Assembly: GCA_003439945.1 (NCBI GenBank)
Contig: QVRM01003901.1
Location: forward strand, 1,410,501-1,474,500
Reading direction: 5' to 3'
Source of the DNA: Dermanyssus gallinae
Taxonomy: Eukaryota > Arthropoda > Arachnida > Mesostigmata > Dermanyssidae
DNA: 64,000 nucleotides
Numbering within the stretch: the first letter of the stretch is position 1; the number at the start of each line of letters is the position of its first letter. A program made the translations under genes and the position numbers. The notes beneath the pieces are model-generated. The model ran no database searches. It saw nothing but the letters and a program-made list of their open reading frames with translations, and was not told the DNA's origin. Positions 47,318 to 58,100 of this stretch are shown piece by piece.

Positions 47318-47960
47318 AACGGTTTATTTATATATTTTTGTTATGTTAGCACCTTGCAGTGAACAATTGTCTCCCCACGAACGTGTGGTCACGGGTTCTC
47401 TAACCTAGCATTAATCCAATTCAACAATGTGCCCCGAACAGATGCTGCATTTCCTCGTTGAATTTCGAGCGACAGCATCTCACGGAAAAATTCCAATGCT
47501 CCCGAATCTCCCATCGAAAGGTTAAGGCTTCTACCCACGCGCTGAATCAGCTTGCGTGTAAGAGGGTCTGGTCCTCCCATTGTCTCGAAAGCTAACGGAT
47601 AAAATTAATGCGGATAACCAACACCAAAGGATTTTCCGCATTTCTTAGCTTCTGCTAACCTGGGAACGTGACCTGCTTGGTCCGCATCTGCGCCGACCAT
47701 CGAAAGGGTAATGAGTCGGTTACAGTTGCGTCCCAAGCAAGCATGCAGCCACGCTCAAAGGGGGTCAGAGTAAGACAGTCAGGTCGTTTTCCACCGTCCC
47801 TGGATAGAGCCGGAGGTTCCATTACACACGGAAAGCCAGTAGATCTCTGTGCTCGACTAAAAGTGTCATTCAAAGTCGAATGTCGTGCTCTTCGGCCTAC
47901 ACTTAAGGCGCATGACAAGCCATGACGAGCCAACGCGTCCACAACGAAGTTTCTCATCAG
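47318..47960 (-). mobile_element. LINE 3' half fragment (C-terminal domain)
   Basis: Minus frames 47957-47655 and 47580-47389 contain RHSTLNDTFSRAQRSTGFPC, EPPALSRDGGKRPDCLTLTP, AWDATVTDSL and LSLEIQRGNAASVRGTL. These are typical of the C-terminal extension found after the reverse transcriptase in a group of invertebrate LINEs (RHN-x-LND, EP-x-GL-x-R-DGKRPDG, WDAT-x-D, QRGNAAS). A 75-bp segment between them is out of frame. The 3' tail reaches about 47318. Confidence 0.75.
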
Positions 47961-48071
47961 CTCTGTTTAAATTAAAATTTAAGGAGAACTAGCCCGTAGT
48001 TCCCTTTAAACAAATAAGTAATGCGTGTTTGGCTATACGCTCTTTGATATCTAAAGAATTTGAAATAGCAA

Positions 48072-48889
48072 TCATATCGAAAACAATTTGGACATATAAA
48101 TAGTAAAACAAAATCTAATCATACCACTTCCCGCGAGTGGCGACCTGCCGCAATGAGGTCGTATCTTTCGCAAATAGCCCGTCTTGAAGTTGTGCCTCCT
48201 GTTGCTGGTGGTGTTCTCGATGCTATTACGTCTGACCCCCTGACGAGGGTGGCAGCCGGCTAGCACAGCATCACGCTCTCTGTGACTGCTGGAGCTCTCA
48301 AGGCGTTCATTTTCCTTGCCGTTGTCGATTGGTAGTGAGAGTTGTCCCAAAGATGACCTGTACTTGATTGGTGTTGACAGACCGTTGACGACGGTGTTTA
48401 CAGCATCGGGAAATGCACGTCGAATGTGCGCCCACTTTAGCGAATCCACAGCACGATCGCCGGCATTGCGACGTGACCACACTGAAATGCGCCGACAGCA
48501 AAAGGGGCACACCTATCCAAATGGATTCACAAAACACACGAAACAAGCGTTAAAGTAAGACCATCATTGTTTAACTACTAATATTTGTTCATAGAAATTG
48601 CTTAATTACGACATACGCCATCAGACATTCTCAGATACTAAGTTAATTCTAAGTCAGTGAAGGATAATGTTGGGAAGAGAAAGACGCTACTAACAAGCTT
48701 TGAGAGTTGAAGGACATTGCCATAACAAGCACGACACATTGAGTGTTTGCAAGGCAGGGTGACCGGTTCCACCATGACGCAGCTCATACACAACCGACAC
48801 TGGAAGTCTTCGAAAGAGGACGATATTAATACGGCCTGTTGTTCAAAGTTGTCTGAAGTTGTCCGAACGTTACGCGTTTTTCTCCTCAT
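48072..48889 (-). CDS. RNF168-like RING-finger protein, two recognised exons, 3' end uncertain
   Basis: Exons on the minus strand: 48940-48695 (ATG at 48889-48887) and from 48512 downward, joined in phase 0 across an intron of 182 bp (donor GTTAGT, acceptor GGATAG). The junction assembles a C3HC4 RING: CRLC, a 12-residue gap, CKHSMCRAC, and CPFC followed by CRRISVWSRRN. The EPVTLPCKHS and CPFCRRRxSxW features match RNF168, an E3 ligase for histone H2A in the DNA-damage response. After the RING there is a Ser/Arg-rich region. The frame runs to a stop at 48072, but its last 15 residues look like read-through; a donor-like GTG/GTATGA near 48127-48130 may lead to another exon I could not find. 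No ubiquitin-binding motifs were seen, so the gene may be shortened. Confidence 0.7.
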
Positions 48890-48959
48890 GATGACCAAGT
48901 AAGCAACGCGCTCTCTTTGACGAAACGAATCCTCAGCGACCTGAAGCAAAATAGTGTAT

Positions 48960-50600
48960 TCTTAGTAGTAGTAGCCTTTGCCGGTACATTAATTCACTGG
49001 GTTCTCATTATTATTTACTAGAATTCATCTTGATTTCGGAATCGCCGATACATACCTAATACTGTCGAGAAATAAGCAGTTCTAAGTGATTAATCTAATT
49101 TTTAAGGATAGTAGTAAGCATCAGCAAATATGTATGCTCAAGTCATACCTATTCCATGAGATACGTTAGCAATTCCGTTTAGTAGCACTCTGTTGGCGTG
49201 CGCATAACAGCTCCTATGGCATTATTCCATTGAGATACATTGATCGAAAGGAGTTGGCAGAAAAGGCTTCAGTCTTCATGTCTATACTTGCGACGACAAG
49301 TCGATCCGAATTACTAGACGGTAATTTTTCGCAGCGCTGCCAGAGGCAAATGCTTGCTCGTACTATCCAGGCTGTGTACATTACATGCGTCGCTGGGACT
49401 TAACGCTGCATGCCAATTACACCGATCTCGCCAAAATCATTATTAAAGCATGTTTGACTTAATGTCTTTTGACATGGAAAAAACAATACTACAAAAAAAA
49501 ACAATAAGACGTAGTGGGTGTATTGTAGTGAATGGGGAGGCTATCCCTATTAAAAAAAGTATCAGAAATCTCGGGTTTACGGTGACTCCGCATTTAAATA
49601 ACACAAGTCATCCGATCAGCTAGTCTTATAGGTAAAATGTTCTAATGGCGGATGGCCATGGCACTAAGAACTCGATCAGCTAACGGCGGAAATGTCGGCA
49701 CATATGTAATATATCGTATAAGTTGTTAACTGAAGAACCTGGGTGGAGTTAAACGCGCTCTGTGTTTAAACATCTCTGGACTACTTTAGGCGCTGCCATA
49801 ATAAGCAAGATGAACTCGGCTATGCTGAGCCCGTTCAGACTGATTTTGTCTGACAGAAAATGTCGCAAGGACCGCACGCATTTACAAACTCGAACGAGTT
49901 TCAGTGTGAAACCAAATGTGTACACCAGGCTGATAGCCAAATACGGATGCGATTAAGTACAACGAGAGATTGAAAATTGTACACCAGAAGACAGCGGAAT
50001 TCGTTGATTGCTGTATAGTTGCATTATTGTTGCCATTTTCACACGAATGAAGCCTAAACACTAGATAGTATTGACTAGCCGTAAAAAGACGCCCTTGCGT
50101 ATGCTGCTTTCTGTTCGCATATCACTATGCATACGTCGGAGCGCAAAGGTAAGCTGTTGGGTGAGCCAATTGGCATCATTAAACTGAAACACATGCGCCT
50201 GTTGTTGCGGCAATGGCTAATTGTCCTAACATCCGATAAAAATAACTTAACAAACAATATGCAAGGTCCGGCTGTCATCGGCTACATCACTCTGAGGCGA
50301 ACAGATGGCAGGCGGGTCATATCTGGCCTGAAATTCCTGTCGTAACAACGCACGAACATACTTAATACTGCTGCTGCAGCGGCAGCAATGTAGAGAATCA
50401 ACATGCACAACAAAAACTCTTACTTTTCTAACGATTTACCAAACGCAAAATGGAAACGTTTACCCAAAAATTAAAGCGCCACTAGTGACAAGGATAACTT
50501 GCAGCTGTAGAATTGCCTCGCGCACCGCTCGACGCGTCCTATAATTTGGCGCCTATTTTTTTGTCGTCCGCTGTGTTGTTTGTTTGCGAACTCCGACAGC
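48960..50600. other. Intergenic, nothing recognised
   Basis: Short frames on both strands near 50075-50345, none family-like. May include the leader or first exon of the RING gene, which is transcribed to the left. Confidence 0.4.
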
Positions 50601-51247
50601 AGCGCCAGCAGCAGCAGACAACAATGATCGTGTCGACGGGGCTTATTTCGTAGTTTAGTTGTTCTGCTAATATTTTATTTGCATTACCAGTGTTAAATTG
50701 ATAACTACATCGTCGGTAAAATCCGAAATGTATTTAACAAGGTCCCTTTCTGGCGGAACGGTTTATGAAGTGAACTACACTAGCACCGTCATTTAATAGT
50801 AAACACTGAAAAAAAAACAACTGTCAACAAAAATAATCATGAACGCACTATAACAATAACAATAATAATAATAATAATAATAATAACAGCAGCGACTAGC
50901 TAGAGTTATTGATGATCGATCATCACCATTGTTGTCAACGAGCAGCCAGCCAGCTGATCATGCAAATATCACCAGCGGACTATATTCTCCTTCTCTCCAC
51001 TCCCCTCCCCTCCCTCCCTCCCTCCCTCATCCCTTTGTGGATGTGACTATTAGTCAGCCCATTCTAGCACGGCATTGTTCTTCCCGTAACGACTAACTGC
51101 GAAGTGTCGATTAAGAAGACCACTCAGCAGAGAACAGCTGCAGATACTCAGCAGGAGTAGGACGGCTACTTAACTACCAGACGCTGTCGTGGTATCGCTG
51201 AAGCGGCAGAGCAGTTAAGTGCGACAATAGCAGCAGCAGCAGCAGCC
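50600..51247 (+). promoter_or_regulatory. ATG16L1 leader and probable promoter region
   Basis: Low-complexity tracts cluster here: CAG-rich at 50600-50625, AAT repeats at 50858-50886, a pyrimidine tract of CCTC repeats at 50999-51030, and a run of six CAG units at 51230-51247 that abuts the start codon (the last CAG is changed to CC before ATG). Confidence 0.45.
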
Positions 51248-54200
51248 ATGAAGCGGCTGGTCTGGATTGACAAAGTGCTTGGCGATCTCAACGAGCGTAA
51301 TCGAAAGGAGCGCACTCTATTTGAGGAAGTCATCCGTACAAGTGAGTGACCCGTTGTTGTTTGTTGACTCGTCGATCGGCCAAACTGATATCTCTTCTCC
51401 TATCATTCTTACAGGAGAAGAGATATTCATTCTTACAGATGCCACTTGGTGGTTGAAATGATCATGTTTGCGAAGAGAGCGACGCAAATAAGAAGTATTG
51501 TGTCGAGTTCTATCAATCTAGTTAACAGTTTTATTGTTATAACAGTTGTCTCTGTGTAACAATGTGTTACTGTTACACAGCGTACACTTGTTCTTGTTTG
51601 CAAAGCTGAGTGAAGCGTGTGAGTGGGTTGTACACATAACGGATAACCACATGCCGCTTACGTCTGGACGATTCTACGCTACTACTATATAATAAATCAT
51701 GTTTTGAATAACTTAGGATGCGCGGATTGAGATAACCGAAAGTGATAATTATTACCACTACAAATGTCTAAGAATTTTCTATTTTAACGTTTCTAGTGTT
51801 TTTGACTTGCAAATTAATCAATAATAAAGGAAATACGTTTCTATACGTAGGTCTCTTTACAAAAACAGAAGCGTCCTTGCTTTCTGTGTAAGAGCTTTAG
51901 TTTTATCTTACGTTTTGCTCTGCTAGAAGTCAAACATATATCTTGCAACAGACATTGAAGGTAAAACTGGGTACGTTGAGTCGAGGATTCGATCTGATAT
52001 ACTCCTGTCGTCCTTATTAGTTATCAGGCTTCCGGATCCTTTTGAAGCCCGCGAAGCTGCATGCTTCTTTTTATACAGGATAGCTGGCTGTTCCACCGTT
52101 TAGCCGCTTACGATGCAGCGAAATATTTGGGAAATGGTCGATAATGCGGTGATTTTTATTTGAAGAATTTTTATGCTGTCCCCACCGTATGCCAAATATA
52201 CACATTTTGAGATCTTCTTGATCTTTTGCAAGCTAAATCCCATAAAGTATTATGGTTTATTCCTCCTTTATGTAACAAACAAGATAGCCAATAAATATGA
52301 AATGTGAAGGCAGGAAAAGCGTTTACTTCGTTCATATTGAGGATCAAGTATGGTTTCCACTCTGTCTTATATAGAATACAATAATTTAATTTCTTGTTTC
52401 ACTTTGTCACAGTTACCTGTGCCAGCGAAACAATGAATTAACTTCAGTGAGGGTCGTATCTATAAATTAATTATACTAATTAAAGTATCTACTTTTTCCG
52501 TCGCAACAGCGACATTGCGTTTCTCTATATAATTTGATCTACTTCAAGGTAATCAACCAAAAAACGTTCCTTATTTTCCAAACACAGTAAATCCTGGACT
52601 GAGGTGGCGGCTGTGCGCTTGACTGATTGGCGTTTGGCAACAAACACTTGCTTCGCTTGGGCACAGTCGACTATGTTGCATTTTCTAAATCTGCCTAACT
52701 TTCTCAAACACATTTTCCAAACGCAACATAATTTCAACAGACCTTACTCATCTGTCAAATATAATTTGCTCAGGTGAGGACCACACTATCGTCTTAAACG
52801 ACTTTCTGAACAAACATTTTACACACACTTTCCGACGTCGTGCCTTTAGAAAAACACCTTCCACTGAAGCGCGAGTATGTAAAAGGCAACAGCGACGTCA
52901 AGACTACGCAACTACTCAACAACTTTTTGGCCAAAACCGATCCAAATGCGCTCATGAGGTGCTGGACGGCAAACACACCATACATAACATGCAGGCCACC
53001 GAACTTGTAGAACACTGGGCCAACACGATGACATAACCACCCCCTGAACCACTCCCTTGCCCCGTATACACTTCTAACGCTGAGGCAAATTCTGCGAATT
53101 ATAGACCAGTACTTAAGGTACGTGAAGGGCGCTTCTACACGGACTTGGCATGTCAGGGGGCTTCCCAAGTTTAGGTTCCGAAGCAGTAGCTGTCGCTCAG
53201 TATTGAAAAAGGCACATGTGCTGCTAATTAGTAGTCCCTCCAAGGTTTATTGGGGGCATCTTAAAGCTAGTTTTTTTTACTTTTAGGTAACGCAAAGAGG
53301 ACTTGTATGTCTGCTGTGGACGCCGTGAGACTTGCCCGTGCGGTGTTGAATGCCTTAGGTCTTCGAGTCTTAAAGAGAAGGCGGCGTGATGCACCCCAGG
53401 TAGTCGCGCGCTTTGATGGGAGTGCGGCATATAGCATGATGCAAGCAACCTCTGACGCTAAAAGTAGGCTTTTTTGCTGCTTAGTTCATGTCCACTTCCC
53501 TTTCCAGGATCACGCCCAAGTACTTAACCATGCGCATGGATGTTACTGGGGGCTGTTCCAGAGATTAAATTATATACAGAATGTTTATTTTGCAATAACT
53601 TTGCATTTAAATATTGCACATAATCAGCGACTGTCCCACCGGGCAAAGAAATGCAAAGACCGCCGATGCGTTTGGCAGTTCGCTGCGTGGTATTTAGCGC
53701 ATATCTGCGAGCAGAACCAACAACGGCAACGACATTGATCGCCAACTTGGTGAAATTCTTGGGTCAAACATACCAAGTGTTGATAGCCATGCACAATGTA
53801 TCTCGTGCACACGTGCCGACTGGTGCATGCCATGACATTCCAAGCTTCCTGGCGAAGTGCAACTCTAACTGCGCTACTTCTGTTACTTTTTTTTTATTGG
53901 AACTAACTCAAGTCTTACGAGGACGTCCAAAATGAGGTATAACACTTCACCTCCATGAAACATACATACATATTGTTTATTTCGCAATAACTTTGAATTT
54001 CAAGATGGTACAATATTTCAATACAATCATCATTATATACAATTTTAACACTTTAGCGACCGTCCCACCGGGCAAGAAAGTGCAAAGACCGCCGATGCGA
54101 CTGGCAGCTCGCTGCGTGGTATTTAGCGCATACCTGCGAGCAGAATCGGCAACGACATTGATCGCCAACTTGGTGAAATCCTTGAGTCGAACACGCCAAG

Positions 54201-55056
54201 TGATGATAGCCATGTACAATGTACCTTGTGTACACGTGCCGGCTAGTGCATGCCATTCCCTCCCAAAGCTCCCTGGTGAGGTACACATCTAACTGCGCTA
54301 CCTCAGCCAAGGCCTCGGTCACTTTTCCCTGCCACTCCAACAAAAATTGTTGAAGTGGCATTGTAATAGGTGACTTAAGCCTGACTCTGATTGTTTCCAC
54401 TGCCGGTCCGCAACCCGCTAGCAGATACACAAAGCGATTCCTTGCCGTCTAAACGTTTTGTTTCACCTCCATGAAACAAAACGTTTAGAAGAGTAGGATC
54501 GAAAGGCTGGTTGATCGTTAACCAGAAGATATTGAAAGAGGGGGAGGACGAGGCTATATTGATAATTTAATAAACCCGCATATTTTTGCAAATTCGTGTT
54601 TTCGTTTTAGGCAAAAACGGCAAGAACTTTACATCAACCCCCCAATATGTACATATATTTGTAGCGGCGGTGGGTTAAAAAGATACACTCTAGGTTCACA
54701 AATATCAAATGATCTTTGTTTCGATTTCAGCTGGTCACTATCAGGAACAAGTGGAAATCCTTCGGGCACACATCACGCGATTGGCGGTCCAAAATGAAAA
54801 TCTACGTCAAAACAATCTCGAGCTCCAGGCACGGGCATCTGTCAGGTATAAAAAAGCGTTTCATCTTCTTTTTGCTTTCAAAACAAGAAGGCGATGTAGG
54901 CTTATGAGTATACGTTTGCACGCACCGAAGTGGTAGTTTTGCGTAAACGCCCTCAATTTCACAACATAGTAAAAACAGGTAGTTTATGTTCAGTATTTAC
55001 TTCATTTTTAGGCAAACGTTGCTTGGACATACTGTTATGTTCGCTATAGACTTCCG

Positions 55057-55104
<48 letters not shown>

Positions 55105-58100
55105 AAGAATTTATGTAAAAGTATCCTGTCGTTTTGGTATCCACTCGTTTCGGAGGTTTCCAGCGCCCTTTAGACAACATCAGCATGGGAATGGGTGGTA
55201 CATTTATAATGGAGCGGCCATTACTGCATCAGCCGGTAGGTTCGACTTTGGCGTCAAAAACTTAGTTGTTTTCTGAGTCAGCGGAGAAATAGTGAATGTA
55301 AATGTGCAACGGGTATCACCTAGTCAATAACCAAATCTGTCGAAAATGGCTTGTAAGGTTCAGTGGTAGTGGGTTTGCCACAAACTCAGTAACGCCAAGG
55401 ACGCATGCCCGTCTGCACGCCTCTTCTTAAACGCCAAGCTTCGTTTTTGGAACGTTTAGTAGTCTGCGATGAAACGTGGGTTTTCTGCGAATGTAAACAG
55501 AGAATAATTCTGGTTGGACGGCGTAGACATTTTCCGTGACCTGTATGCAACCTGTACTGGTAACTGATTGAACACGCTCCATACTCTCCAGACCTTGCAT
55601 CTTCAGTCTATAATTTACTCCCCTCTGTCTATTCTGGCAAAAATGCCAATTTTACGCCAATATACGAAGGCGGATCGAGCGTTCTGAGACATTTATGAAA
55701 AAAGATAATTTAACTTTTCAAAGTGTTTTAGTTCTCTTCAAAAGAGCTCCCGCAAGCTGCAGTGCATTTGTGCCACCTCCTTTCCCACTTTTCTAAACAT
55801 TATTAAACGCGTCCTTGGGAATGAGTTGCTCCTGCATCTCATCTCTAATTTTTCATCAAATAATCCGAAATCAGTAACGATGTGTGCGCAGGTGCGTTGC
55901 CGTGATGGAGGATCCAATAGTTGTTTGTTCAGAGTTTAGGCCTCTCGTATCGGGAGTTCTCGCGCAATTGCAAAGTTCAACATTTTTGGAGCGAACTGTG
56001 CTGCCAGTTTTCTGGCGCATAAAATATCAGTCAAGACTGTCACAACTTATAAGATAAGACATCTCCAATTCATAAACTATCTCCCTGATACCGTCGCTTT
56101 ATCTTCCAAACAAACATATTATTCATTAATTCCTTACGAACAACGGTTTTTGCCACAAATGTTTTTTCCACTGGGAATATTCTTCATGTTTATGTGAACA
56201 AGAATGTTACAAGGTTTTCCCGGGACGGCCTTTCACTCTCCTCATCCCTGAATTCCTGGAAGGTGGTCGTAGTGTGGGTCTGATAAAGTTAGGTCTGTTT
56301 GGATTAAGTACTTCACTCAACCTGAAATTTGTTTATTTCAGCATCGACGGAAGTGGCCAAGACCTTCAAAAGAAATTGTATCAACTGCAAGAAGAGATGA
56401 CAGATATTCTGAAAAAAAAAGGCGAACACGCACAGCAGATAATCGATCTCCGAAATCTACTCGAGGTTAAAGAAAAGGATCTTCAGACAAAAGGTTTGTC
56501 CTATCGCTTATTATGTCTCAGATACAAGTCTTTTTATGCGTACTACTTTGTTTATATATATGTAGCGTCAAATGCCTGTGTCATGGGTTCGAGCAAGCGC
56601 CAATGGAGCTCTCGTTTACAACGCGATTTCAATGAAGCATATGTTAAACCTACAATAATAGCTCTATATATAAACAAATATTAAAGATAACTCCACAATT
56701 TGAAAGATAATTAAATAATATTTAAGACAGGAATAGCATGTGGCGTGAAATATAATTAAAATATGTCCAAAAATATCAGTATCACAATAAAAACAGGTTT
56801 TGTTGTAAGAGAATTATATGGAACTGTTTATTTTAAATATAAATTTAATACGAAGCTATTGGCTTAACTGGACAGCAGCAAGTAGGCGAAGCCTGCCTCT
56901 GATGGAAGCTTACTGTGAGTTAAGACCTTTGGTAGACTGAACGAATAATTGTTTAAATTGATTCACATGTCTCACACGAATTTCGACTGATGTTGTGTCG
57001 AGCTCTTAACAGTCCTGTAAAGCTCAATATAACAATCGTCATACTGACTGCATATGCATTTATCGATTTTGTAACACCTTCCACTTAAACGTGAATTAAC
57101 TTTGCAGAGTATTGCTCGGTTTTTCTGCTAGCTACTAGTGTTAAACATTATATTAACTACAGTTGCAGAGGTTTAACTAAATATATATCATCTTTTGAAG
57201 CTTTTGTTTATATGCTATACCGAAGAAAACACACTTTGACTGAGCCCACACCAGGTTTAACATTTTTAAGTCGCTTAGTATGAGGCATGGCACGATATAT
57301 TTTAAATAGTAGCATACAATAAACGCTATTTCGATTTTCGAAATGCATTTAATAGCTGCTAGCTTCATATCTCGAAGTTCGCCAAGCATCATATTTTTTG
57401 CCGCAGTTGTTGCACTTTCTCTACAAGGTGCCTATGAATTAAGAGCTAAAATATGAGTGAAAAACCATGCGAGAGATATGATCCACTTCGTCTCGTATTA
57501 AACTAACCCTATTGTGCGGTCGATAATGGCGTATCTTCCTACCCTGTTGAAGTGCATAACCTTAGTTTTAGTTGTGTTGATTGCAAGCATCTGGCTGGTA
57601 CACCAGACCACGTGTCATTCAGATAGAACTGGAGGTGTTACAACAATCCCGAAGAGAGCGGCAAGCCCATTATCAAGTGTTCCAAGAATTCATATGTCTA
57701 CCACATGAAAATAATTTAAGCTCTCCACATGGGCCATTTCCTCGCCTTTTATCTCTTCTGTGAAACCTATAGTGGCAGTACTTAAGGTTGTTTGTCCAAA
57801 AGTTGTAATTGAAAAAATTAAAAGGTGCACTCTTTCCGCTCTTAACCGCCTTAAAGAACTTTACGTAGTTTAGTGTTTTTTATTTAACTATACCGTACTT
57901 TCAGTTCAGTTTATAATTTTCAAGCACACGCTTCTTACAAAAAAATCCGTATTCCATGCATTGTAGTACTTGTTATCCCAGTTATATGTAATATTATAGT
58001 ATCTATGAGCACTCTGTTTAAACTCTATAAACACATTAATAGAGAAATAGTAATAATAATGACCTGCATATCCTTGAAATATCTTAGCGATCGAAACGTT

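Larger units (their letters stand above)
51342..54730 (+). other. ATG16L1: ATG16L1 intron 1
   Basis: A 3.4-kb intron filled with transposon debris from 52770 on, including an R2-like scrap, an R1-like scrap and two copies of the Cys/His-rich module. A perfect 14-bp hairpin lies 47 bp after the donor (51388-51426). Confidence 0.85.
54846..56341 (+). other. ATG16L1: ATG16L1 intron 2
   Basis: A 1.5-kb GT/AG intron with two mariner relics in opposite orientation and a (TA)n array at 55060-55103. Confidence 0.85.

Noticed and set aside
52794..53243. 149-codon minus-strand frame
   Set aside because: Overlaps the plus-strand LINE scrap with recognisable motifs; the minus frame has no family resemblance.
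57514..57763. Plus frames with a hydrophobic N-terminus in ATG16L1 intron 3
   Set aside because: Short, no homology, no splice context tying them to ATG16L1.
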